From: Fragilaria radians
Taxonomy: Eukaryota > Bacillariophyta > Fragilariophyceae > Fragilariales > Fragilariaceae
Reading direction: 5' to 3'
Assembly (NCBI GenBank): GCA_900642245.1
Contig: CAAAJI010000187.1
Span: 10,040 to 25,413 of the forward strand
Length of the DNA stretch: 15,374 bases
Below are positions 1-9,200 of the stretch, in pieces. The notes beneath the pieces are model-generated. The model did not search any database, was not told the origin of the DNA, and was given only the letters and a program-made list of their open reading frames with translations. Within the stretch, counting starts at the first letter, position 1; each line of letters opens with the position of its first letter. Both the position numbers and the translations under genes were made by a program.

Positions 1-290
1 AGGCCTGGTGGTGGGTGTATACCTTTTTCGTTGTTTCCTTTTGTGGTAGTTGATTCTAATCTTACCGCACTTGGGCTCATAACCAGTGAATGCTCACAAC
101 CAGTATGACTTACAATGCCATTCTCAAGAAGGCTAATAGCGGTCAAAGCTTGTATCGAAATTATCCCAAGGATTTTTTTGCAGGTACTCCAAAAAAATTT
201 ACTTGCACAGTTGCATTTTCCGAGACTTATCCCTGAAGCAACGTTGATCGTAATAGAATCAATACTAATTTATAACTTGGACTGTCAGTC
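1..290. other. 5' flank, no gene recognised
   Basis: This AT-rich stretch lies upstream of the transporter gene. It contains one short open frame (about 60 codons) with no recognisable domain and a composition that looks non-coding. It probably holds the promoter and 5' UTR of the transporter, but I see no convincing core promoter element. Confidence 0.4.
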
Positions 291-315
291 ATGGTTGAGG
301 TTCGTTTTTTGAAAG
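291..315 (+). CDS. candidate first coding exon of the MATE transporter
   Basis: An ATG at 291 opens a frame of eight codons (M V E V R F L K) plus one base, ending directly before a GTATGT donor-like hexamer at 316-321. Splicing to either AG of the tandem acceptor at 387-392 (AAGAAG) joins in frame to the transporter open frame, giving E-D-L-K or D-L-K before T-S-D-M. The model also removes the out-of-frame ATGs at 291 and 381 that would otherwise precede the ATG at 410. No transcript evidence is available, so this is a candidate only; the alternative is translation starting at 410. Confidence 0.42.
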
Positions 316-409
316 GTATGTCTCTCTCAAATTTTCCAACGGAAACAAAATTGGTTTGGCTTTCTTTTGCTTTTCGTGAAATGTGGAAGAAGATCTAAAA
401 ACGTCGGAT

Positions 410-2525
410 ATGGCAACTCAGAGCCAGTATTACACTGAGAATGGTGATGACTTAGTTGAGGACTTTAGTGAACACGCTCCACAAGGCTACGACCCAGGCA
501 TGTGGCTTTTCTCTGGCACAGCCATCCTGGTCATGGTTCAATTCGTATGTTGCATGCCTATATTGGTGTGGATAACTCGGAAGCTTAAGGCGAAGAAGCG
601 AGAAGCACCCTCGTTTCAGGAAAGTCTATATCAAAAATTTCAATATCTAAGTCCTTTGGATAAGGCTAAAGGTAAATCCTGGACAGTTCCTAAGTTAGAC
701 AAGGAATCTAGATACTTGCTCCTGTATTCCATTCCATTCGCAATTTATTCAGTCGGGCATGCATTAATGGAAAATGCGTGCCTAGTCATGGTTGGAAATT
801 TTATTGGATCTAAAGAATTGGCAGCTTATGTGTTGACCATATTATTGACAGACCTATCAGGACAATTTCTTAGGGGAGTAATTCATGCCAATACAACCTT
901 ATGCGCTCAAGCAATTGGAGCAAACAACTATCATCTGGCAGGGCAATACATTCAACTTTCAATTACAGTTTACCTCGCATTCAGTATCCCAATTGCATTC
1001 TTTTGGTCTGCATATATGAAAAGTTTGATTTTACAGCTTGATTGGGGTGATGACGCTGTTGCGAATTACGCCCATGAATTCGTCAACATTTATATTTGGA
1101 GTCAAATGGTAGATTCGATGCATCTGGCAATCAAGCTAGTTTTAGATGTTGTCGGAAAAGAGATGTTCAGTGCCATTATCGGCCTTATCGAGGAAGCTCT
1201 CAATACCTTATTCCTTGCTATTGCTTATTTAAGAGGGTGGAATATTTCCCTTCAAATGGTAGCATGGATTTATTTAATGAATGCATGCACCTTCACATTA
1301 TTGACCCTCATAATAACAGTTAGTATGGGATGGCTACAGCCATTTAGAAAAGGGATCCTCCAGTGGTTTGCTATCTTTGTAAGTCTACTTCAAATATGCC
1401 ATCTGATTTTTCAAAACAGTATGTTAACCATGTCGCTTCTAGAATGGTAAAGCATTACACAACATGTTAAAAATATGTATCCCGATTTCCTTTGAGTCTC
1501 TGTTTAACAATTCAAGATGGCTTATTCTTGCAGAAGTTGCATCACATCTTGGGGAAGCGGAAGTTGCAGCATGGGCAATTATGTGTAGAATATGGTTAGT
1601 ATCTGACGCACTTGCAGAAGGTATCGGACAAGCTGCTGAGATTCGTGTTGCGTTTCATCTAGGGAATAATCATCCCAATTTAGCGAAGATGTTCGCTTAT
1701 AAATCGATTCTGTTAGGAATGTTCGGAGCCTTCATAATCAGTGGAATATTTTATGTTTACCTCAATAGAATTCCGTCGCTTATTACTAAAGATGAAACGT
1801 TGCAATCCATCATGACGACTACCTTACCTTATGTGGGATTCGGGAATATGGCTCTTTCCTTTAGTTATCTTTCATGGTACATTATTGGAGCACAAGGGAG
1901 ATTTAAACTAGGTATGTTGGTTAGTCTTGCTTCACTATGGGGCATAACTGTCCCTCTTGCAATTGTATTCACTTGGAAGTTGCAGTGGAATCTTAGTGGT
2001 CTCTGTTCAGCTGTTGTTATGGGCTACACCGCAATGGGCGTCAGTCTTTCCTTCTTTGCATTGACAAGTGACTGGGAGGCACGTGCTCAAAAAATTTACG
2101 AAAGAAATGCCGAGGATAAGATTATGGAGGATCAAGATCGTAATTATGCAACTCCAAAGAATTTGCGAAAAAAGAGCCTTGCAGTAAATGCCATGAATGG
2201 CTTACGCTTTAAAGTTGTGACGTTGCCACATGAAGGACTAATGATAAAACTCAAATTAGCTGATCATACCCCAGGATTTGAAGTGCTTGAGGTGAATGAG
2301 AATCCGTTTCTTGGCAACAACAAATTGTTCCCGGGCGATATAATCGTGGGATGGAATCAAATATCATTAGAAGCCATGGACCTTTCAGTTTTCGAAGATC
2401 TTCTGAATGAAACTAGTAACGAAGACCATGTCGTCAGTGTGATTTCACCTCGTTTTCGAGAAGAGAACATGGAAGTCGATTTTGAATTCGATCACTCTCT
2501 AAATTTTATGGCATTTGATATCTGA
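410..2525 (+). CDS. MATE-family efflux transporter with C-terminal PDZ-like domain
   Basis: Two exons, 410-1378 and 1443-2525, give 683 residues when started at the first in-frame ATG (410). An upstream coding exon at 291-315 may add a few residues. Residues 31-55 form an extra N-terminal hydrophobic helix. From about 101 to 530 there are two lobes of hydrophobic segments typical of MATE (multidrug and toxic compound extrusion) secondary transporters. Family-like stretches include GNFIGSKELAAYVL in lobe 1, and EVAAWAIMCRIW and GIGQAAEIRVAFHLG in lobe 2. Members exchange Na+ or H+ for organic cations, drugs or metabolites across plasma or organelle membranes; the substrate cannot be told from the sequence. 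After a charged linker, residues about 578-668 resemble a PDZ domain: a GLMI carboxylate-loop-like motif at 588-591, then LFPGDIIVGWN at 618-628. This tail is unusual for MATE proteins, which normally have 400-550 residues. The family call is strong; the PDZ call is moderate. Confidence 0.85.
1379..1442 (+). other. 64-nt spliceosomal intron in the MATE gene
   Basis: A GTAAGT donor follows TTT at 1376-1378 (phase 0) and a TTCTAG acceptor ends at 1442. Removing these 64 nt joins the upstream frame, which would otherwise stop at 1450, to the downstream frame. The resulting junction lies between the two MATE lobes (residues ...WFAIF / NGKALHN...). The earlier AG at 1418-1419 gives the wrong frame and meets a stop, so it is excluded. 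Confidence 0.88.
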
Positions 2526-3026
2526 GCAATATTGCTTTCCGTATACATACAGGACTGCATTTAAGATCACTTTGCTGATTGAGAAGTGTTCAAGGCAAGT
2601 CGCCAGTTCTTTTTTGTTGACATGTCATCATGCCAAAAGGCTATTTGATGAACTGGGTCCTATCCTATACGTTGGACTATGAGAATTGCCTTTGTAGTTT
2701 ATGGTGAAATTTTAACTTCATTTGTAAAGGATGAGGAAGTCCTTGTCAATGTCATGAGACACTTTGATTAGTTTTGGCAAATGCATAACGCATCAAAAAT
2801 TACAGATTTTACTCATAAGATACTGTAAAGTTAGATCTTTCTTGATGGCTCAAGGAATGTTGATCACGAATTCTCAGCTGCTACTACATTTGTTATGACT
2901 TTATCATAGTAATAATCAAAAATGTATTAACGAAAGAAGTCTAACAAAAATTGTATTGAAATGTTTTTGATATGAGCTTAATGGAAACATACCGATCTTC
3001 ATTTTAGTAAAATTAACGATCTCAAC
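2526..3026. other. convergent intergenic region
   Basis: This 501-nt AT-rich spacer separates the 3' ends of the transporter (+) and the E2-like gene (-). It must contain both 3' UTRs and polyadenylation regions. I see no open frame, repeat or RNA gene, and no clear canonical polyadenylation hexamer that I would assign. Confidence 0.5.
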
Positions 3027-3920
3027 TCACAAGTTGATTTCCTCCAAAAGTTCCTGTATTCTTTCAACGAAGTGTTTGCAATCGAGGAGAGAACAACATG
3101 GATTATCCAGGGTTACCAATAATGACAAATATGGCGTTGATGAGAATTTTATGGCTGAGTCAGAATCCTTCAGTCTTTTCTGCTTTTGGAATCGTATGCC
3201 ACCTACAACAATTGTAGCGTTGTAGTGTTTGTACGCTGATACTTTTGCGTCAAGCGCTTCGTTGTCATCAAAATCAGGACAAACAAGGATAAGACAGCTC
3301 CCCGGGGAAAAACTTGGACTATGAAAATATGAGCTTTCACTTTTGTTCGATGACAACATACTTTTTTCAAGCTCCATACTTAAACTCTCAATGCTCTTTT
3401 CATTCACATCCGCGACATGGATAAGGTGATTATCATTGACGTTTTTTTCCCAAAGTACTGAGACAGGAGTCTCTCGATGAAGAAAATATCCGCTTATACC
3501 AAATAAGGGAATATCAACTTTACGACTGTTCATTTCATCTACCTCGGACAAAGCCTTGGCAATAGATTTTACAATGAGGGGAAGAACTGAAAGATCCTTT
3601 TTGGTACTTGATTTCTTCTCTCTTCGTTCCGCGAGAAAATCCAAAAAGCCTCTTAAATCAATAGACAATCGATAAGTTACAACTTTTGGAACAAGTTGCT
3701 GAGGTATGGGAGTTCCCAAGGACAACAAAATAACGATCCTTAATGCCATAAAAGACGATACTACAAAATAAACTTCTCTGAAAGATTCTTCGAAAACATT
3801 ATAAATCACAAGCGGAGTTAAAAGAATGAGAATTACGAGAATCGTAAGGGGTGAGATAAAAGACTCATCATCATTTGCGTCAATGTCTTCCTCGTCGTCT
3901 AATCTTTCAGATGCTGTCAT
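3027..3920 (-). CDS. membrane-anchored, catalytically degenerate E2-acyltransferase-like (CAT-fold) protein
   Basis: A single-exon gene of 297 residues with an ATG at 3918-3920. An acidic N-terminus (residues 1-20) is followed by two hydrophobic segments (about 24-42 and 50-68) that should anchor it as a hairpin. Residues about 80-297 follow the order of the 2-oxoacid dehydrogenase E2 catalytic domain. There is a VTYRLSIDLRGFLDFLAERRE-type helix (81-101), then LSVLPLIVKSIAKALSEVDEMNSR (110-133), matching the E2 pattern of a conserved LIVKA helix followed by P-x-x-N-S/A-R. Next come an ILVCPDF strand (211-217), a TIVVGGIRFQ strand (236-245, like the E2 'ILGVGRI' strand) and a final TLDNPCCSLLDC segment (270-281) before the C-terminal helix. 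In active enzymes that segment reads DHRxxDG; here the catalytic His is Asn273 and the Gly is Cys281. There is no lipoyl or subunit-binding domain. It is therefore probably a non-catalytic structural or regulatory relative. The homology is inferred by eye. Confidence 0.6.
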   Translation of the reverse strand: MTASERLDDEEDIDANDDESFISPLTILVILILLTPLVIYNVFEESFREVYFVVSSFMALRIVILLSLGTPIPQQLVPKVVTYRLSIDLRGFLDFLAERREKKSSTKKDLSVLPLIVKSIAKALSEVDEMNSRKVDIPLFGISGYFLHRETPVSVLWEKNVNDNHLIHVADVNEKSIESLSMELEKSMLSSNKSESSYFHSPSFSPGSCLILVCPDFDDNEALDAKVSAYKHYNATIVVGGIRFQKQKRLKDSDSAIKFSSTPYLSLLVTLDNPCCSLLDCKHFVERIQELLEEINL

Positions 3921-4171
3921 GTTGTCATTCGCTACCTAAGGTGATGTTGGATTACATGATTTTATACAGCCCGTAGTCGTATATTCCCATAGGCTAAGAG
4001 ACTGCGTATAAAATTACTGTCAATTTCACACACCACAAGACTACAAAAGATAGAAGATAGAGTATGGTGTTATCAAGGAAAAAATCAAACTTACAGAAAT
4101 GTCACTTCCACAAAAGAAATCCTGCCCATTAATCCTGACTTCCATTTCAGGTTACCTTTTGAAATCGTAAA
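3921..4171. other. upstream region of the E2-like gene
   Basis: AT-rich sequence containing the presumed promoter and 5' UTR of the minus-strand gene that starts at 3920. No specific regulatory motif could be assigned. Confidence 0.35.
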
Positions 4172-4752
4172 TTAGGATTCAAAGTCCCATTTTTTATATC
4201 TTTTTTCAAACCATTTATGATATTTGTAACACTTATTTGCTATCCCTAGATATTGTAGATTATATTGCTTGAAGAATTTGGCTTTGTAGCCTTGTTGTGT
4301 GACTCCAGAAATCATATTCCACAAATGCTGCGGCGGTGAAATGTATGCTTCATACAATCCCACTTTAATAAGGAGAAGTGCCTTGCATGATTTCTTTCTG
4401 ATTCCCTCAATGTATTCCTGCCACAAATCAAAGAATCATTTTGTGGTGATAAAGAGAGAGAGAGAGAGAGTTGCTCTGGCAGAGATGGAATTCATCACTG
4501 CAGGGTCGTTTTGTACATCTTCACCCTCCGCATTGCTTGCACTATCCATTGAAGCTTGCAATTGTTGTTCATTGTAATCTCTCCTATTTCCTTCTCCTGG
4601 TTGTGCTGAAGTCCACTTTGTTGCGTCATTGCCAAGCTACTCTTCTGCATCTCATTCCTGATATCAGTAGTCTCCTTTCTAAATGAATTTGCAACCAATT
4701 TTGCTAACATCTTTTTTTGAATCCCATGATTGCCAACACCACCTCCAAGCAT
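4172..4752 (-). other. unassigned open segments in gene-poor DNA
   Basis: Two short minus-strand open frames (4172-4426, 84 codons; 4495-4752, 85 codons) lie in different frames and are separated by the GA microsatellite. The first is rich in K, Y and W, and the second in Q, K and N. They could be fragments of a decayed mobile-element protein, but no motif supports a family. They are not called as genes. Confidence 0.2.
4453..4470. repeat. (AG)9 dinucleotide microsatellite
   Basis: A perfect run of nine AG units (CT on the other strand) in the intergenic region. It is a simple sequence repeat, likely length-polymorphic, with no coding role seen. Confidence 0.95.
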
Positions 4753-5429
4753 TATGCTCTGAGAATGCTGGGAAGAAGTGGTTTAGAAAAGAGTTAAAAT
4801 AAAAGTCCTGGAACTCCAAAATTAAAAATTGTTCATCCGACTATACATTGCAGAAAAGGTATTACTCTTGAGTTGGCATTCTCCTATATTTGACAAAGTA
4901 TTTGCAAAAAGATCTTTGTAATGTTGTAAGGGAGTTGATCAAGAGTATGAATGGAGCGTCAATGGGAACTTACCCGGAGGTGTTGGGGGATGACATGCCT
5001 TGACATATGAATCAAGATGACAATACCTAACACTATAAGTTATGAGCAATATCCAGTCTTTTAGTAATTAATAGACTAAGAGATGTATATATGTACCAGT
5101 AGTGGAGACGTCCATCATTGATAGTAAAAGTAAAAAATAATAGAATGGAAATTTTCTTACATTTACACATCTAGTCCTGGACAGTTTGCCTTTTTCATTC
5201 CTTCCACAAATTTGGATGACAGTGAAGCATCAGACAAATTTAGTGATGGTTAAACATTGCTTGTAAATGGAAAGTATATCTAGCACCTTCCAAGTCTAAT
5301 GTATCTAGACGGTCATAAACATGATCTAAACAAGATCAGATTGTAATCCCAACTCTTCAATATCATAGGAGTTGAAGTTCCGCTCCCAGTTACTCCCAAC
5401 TCTAAAAGAAAAGGTGCAGACACAAGATT
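4753..5429. other. intergenic, no gene recognised
   Basis: AT-rich DNA with stops in all frames at short spacing. The only structure noted is a small inverted repeat, CAACTC at 5350-5355 and GAGTTG at 5369-5374, just upstream of the 22-nt minisatellite and sharing its CTCTTCAA word. Confidence 0.4.
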
Positions 5430-5430
5430 G

Positions 5431-5562
5431 AACAACTCTTCAAGATAAGGTCAACATCTCTTCAAGGGAAGATCAACATCTCTTTAAGCAAAGGTCAAAC
5501 ATCTCAAGAGACGTGCAAGCATCTCTTCAAGAGAATCTCAAGCACATCTTCAAGAGAAGTTC
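5431..5562. repeat. six-unit ~22-nt minisatellite with palindromic core
   Basis: Six imperfect tandem units of 20-23 nt begin at 5431, 5453, 5475, 5497, 5517 and 5540. The shared word is close to AACATCTCTTCAAGAGAAGG. The core TCTCTTCAAGAGA is an odd-centred perfect palindrome (TCTCTT / C / AAGAGA), fully preserved in the unit at 5517 and mutated in the others. The units therefore can base-pair internally and with each other. No open frame runs through the whole array. Confidence 0.8.
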
Positions 5563-5759
5563 TAAAACCACTCAGACTAGCCTAAATTAGATTATAAATT
5601 TACATTGGGATGTCAAGTTTGTGCTTGATGCAAAAATGTTTGCTTAAAACTTTGTCCAAAAATCTATCTTCACTTAATGCATCTTTTCTCTCAGTTAATT
5701 GTTCCCTTAACATCACTTCCCAAACCTTTCTTTTTTTCTTGAATCAAATTTAGTTCTGG
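5563..5759. other. intergenic, nothing recognised
   Basis: AT-rich sequence between the minisatellite and the decayed copia-like trace. No coding, RNA or repeat structure could be supported. Confidence 0.35.
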
Positions 5760-5990
5760 CATGCATTTAATTAAAATTCATAAGGGTACAAAACTCCAGA
5801 ATTTGCTGATGGCATATTTTATAAATGAGTTTGATCATGGCATATTCAGCCCAGACTCCGCTCATAACTTCATCAATGAGTCATGCTCCTTTCAACAGTG
5901 CCCAAACAGCTCTAGAAAAGGCAAGGATTTTTCTTTCATCAATTGGGGAATGAGCTTTGAAGTCAACAACAACAAAATGAATATGTTGTA
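5760..5990 (-). mobile_element. possible relic of a Ty1/copia-type integrase
   Basis: Read on the minus strand, this stretch gives a run like R-A-V-W-A-L-L-K-G-A, a stop, then LIDEVMSGVWAEYAMIKLI. This resembles the part of copia-type integrases where a 'RAML...' helix precedes a 'WAEA' motif followed by tyrosine- or asparagine-rich sequence. A possible 'G-x-VER' word sits in another frame nearby, suggesting frameshifts. The internal stops and shifts mark it as decayed. No long terminal repeats were found around it. The 106-codon plus-strand frame over the same DNA shows no known domain and is treated as chance. Confidence is low because the match is short and made by eye. Confidence 0.28.
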
Positions 5991-6291
5991 CGTAACCATG
6001 AAGCTTGTGTATGGAATTTCTAATTTATTCTCCTTAAGATTTCACTTCCCACGATTGATAGAATTTAGAGCATTGCAATGAAGAGGAAAGACCCAAGTAC
6101 ATGATTATGGCAATACAAAGATAGAATTATGCTACACATAAATTCGTAAACCAAATGAATACTAGAGTAAGTCTCTTGAATTACACTTTTTTTGCGCTAA
6201 ATTTTCATGGAAAAATCAAGGTGAAAACTTCAGAAGGAGATTAAGAGCCAAGATCCAATTCCACGAGATCCGACAAATAGGCTTAATCTGA
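5991..6291. other. 3' flank of the ANK-UBA scaffold gene
   Basis: AT-rich DNA just beyond the stop codon of the minus-strand scaffold gene. It should hold that gene's 3' UTR. No other structure was identified. Confidence 0.4.
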
Positions 6292-9200
6292 CTACCAAAT
6301 CGAATTGGTTTTCGTTGCCCCCCATCCTCCAGCTAATGTAACTGCTTCATTCTTTCTTTCTTCGCTTTGATCCAAAAAGAAGGGCTCAAACGTGCCACCA
6401 AAAGTATTAAGGGAGGGTAAAGTCTCATTAAGCGATGCAAGACCACCGATGGGTGCCCCAATAATCTGTTCTGTCGATGCGCCCCACAATGAACTTGGAT
6501 CGGGAGCTGATAGACCAAGTGAGAGAGGATCAGTAACCGTGGTACTCGGAGCTTTTGAACTCTCCCATCCTCCTAATCCAAACGAAGATGAATGTGGAGC
6601 ACCAAGATTCACAATTTTTTCATTAGCATTCGATAGTCCAGTTACCGATGACACAGAGCTAGCTGCAGAAGAATAGGATGTCAGTGGAGGCTTCATATGC
6701 ACCGAATCGAAACCAATGAGACCATGATGCCCCAATGACTGAAACACGTTGGGAGGTTCGATTGGAAGCATTGAGGAGTTGACATGCAAGGGATTGTATT
6801 CTAAATTATCATTGACAAGTCCTTGATGTGTGGAAACATCGTGATGGATTCCTTGAGGAATACCAGCGTTTGACAATCCTGGAGGAATACCGGCGTGAGA
6901 CAATCCTGGAGGTGGCTTAAAGGTTGATGGCACAAAAGCTTTGGCAGTTGCACGGATTTGGCCTAATGGATTCTCAGAGTTTTCGTAATTAAAGTCGTCA
7001 TAATAGGGAGTCGTGTTGTAAAGTGGACCATGAGGTTCCACATCTGCAAAATGGATTCCATGGGCGCTGGTCTGAATTCCAGGATTTATGGATTCAGTAT
7101 CCTGAAGCCAATCGCAATGTCCAATTGCCGCACTTCCGAGAGATGACACTGTACCATCCTCAGGACAAGATGAAGTGCCTATGGGAGGAAACTCTACGCG
7201 AATAGCTTCCATCCCAGGGGGGAAGTTCTTTGTTAAGTTTGTTTTTGAATTATCTGGTGATAACTTTGGCCGAGAGAGAATTTTGATTGGACCTGACGAT
7301 TTCATAAACGATGTATTCAATATTATCTGCCCGTTCCGTTGATGCGACTCAGTCCCAGATGAAAAGGCCACTTCATCAAACTTCAGAGTTGAGTCAGAAA
7401 CCATTTCCGAATCTACATCGTCTGCGTTATGGAGAACTACAGGAATATGATTTTGTGCATACGCAACCTTTTTGCTTGCTTGTCGTGCCTGTTCCCGATT
7501 ATTCCATTCACGGTTGCGACGTCGTAGCTCTTCCCTTTGTTTTGCGTAACGTTGTTCCATAAGGAGTGCTTCTTCCGCCTTTCTCGCTTCTTCGAGACGC
7601 TGTGCTTCTGCAATGTCTTCCTTGTTTACAATTTCTTTCTCCACAGACAACACTAGAGGCTGATCCGGTGGATGAGAATCCTGGGATACTTGAGGCAAAT
7701 CATCTCCGGATTCTTTTGCAATAATCCACATGACTAAGTCATCTGCCGTGGTGTAATCAATACCTCCACATGCTATTGCCGCTTCATCAATCTGTTCCCT
7801 TGAAAATCCCATCCCAAGCAAAGCAGTAATCATGGGGTCCTCTTGCTTCCCCGTAGGTATCCGAGATGGAACTGGTAATAACTTTGACTCCTGCTTTTTC
7901 TTCTTCTTCTTTTTTTTCCCTTTCGACGCTATAAAATTATTTTCTTCAACTTTTTCTGGATTGTTATCCTTTTTGAGATCGTTTAACGGAACATGACCGT
8001 TTTCGAGGACATCTCGTATATCTCCAAGGACATTACCCAAAAAAGCCATATATTGCAGCGTCGTATCTTTTTCCAAAGTATGACATTCTAACGCAGCGGA
8101 AAGAGCGCTCCCCTTTGATTTTATACTATCCTGCTTTCCATCTAGAATTGCCTGCGCTAACTCTGAGGCTGTGATGGACTCTCCGTTAATCGACGTTTTT
8201 CCTGGGTCTGATTTCGTTTCCAAGTTACAACCATGCATTATCAGTATTTGAATGACTTCGTGTGATCCTGACAAAATGGCGTAATGTAACGGAGATAATC
8301 CAGAGTCGTGACATATGATATCAATATTCAACTTCTCAACGTCAGCCTCATCGTCACTACCTTCTTTTCGCTCCAACACGAACTGTAGAAAATGGTAATC
8401 CCCGATCAAGCATGCAGAGTGCACAGAGTTTCGACCAGTTTTAACGGAGATCGCAAAGAAATAAGTTATTGAGTGATTATGAACAAACTCAGTCAATTTT
8501 AGTCTGCAATCCACTCCAGACTCCACCACATCTTTTGATTTCGATACGCAATTTTGCAAAAGAAATTCAATATGCTCTTTACAATCATCAATTTTCCTAG
8601 AAAAAGGTGACTCTCCCAAGAGACCTTGCAGTTTGATGGAATCATTTGCTTGACACGCTGCCACAACCCGAGATTTCCAAGACGTTACTAATTTTTCTTG
8701 CTTTTTGATCGCAGCTTCCGCAGCCTTAGTCGAAGCCTCTTTACGAAGTCGTTCCTTCTTTCGCTGTTTTTTCTCCCGCTTCTTGGCTGCTTTAAGTTCT
8801 CGAGCCTCTTCTTCACGCTTTTCGTCTCGGGCAACTTGTTCCAAATCCTTCCATTCTGATGGATCGATGAAGCGTCGTTGGGTCTCATTACTTATCTCTT
8901 CATCGTCATCACATCCATCTACGTCATCATCATCATCATCTTCGTCGTCATCATCATCGTGGTCTTCCTTTTCGAATTGTGCTTCGCAGTAATCCATGAA
9001 TTCACTGGTTGGCATTCTCATGTGCATACTACTAACGGCTGCTTTTGCTGCTGCAGTGAAAGCGCTGGATGGTGCCCATTCTCCAGTCCCTCGATTTTCC
9101 TTTGATCCAAACATGAAACTCACAGAGGATGAGAAGGAAGAAGAGGATGAGGATTTTTTATTTGTTGAAACGCCCATCATTTCGGCAAACATCCCCATCA

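Noticed and set aside
115..312. 65-codon plus-strand open frame at the left edge
   Set aside because: No recognisable domain, short, and its frame disagrees with the ATG at 291 that joins the transporter.
1411..1419. Alternative intron acceptor (AAAACAG) for the transporter intron
   Set aside because: Splicing there puts the downstream sequence in a frame that meets TAA within 17 codons.
5431..5562. CRISPR-like array
   Set aside because: Units are directly adjacent without unique spacers, and the setting is eukaryotic; it is a minisatellite.
5761..6081. 106-codon plus-strand open frame
   Set aside because: No domain or family-like motif, and the opposite strand gives a better match to a decayed retroelement.
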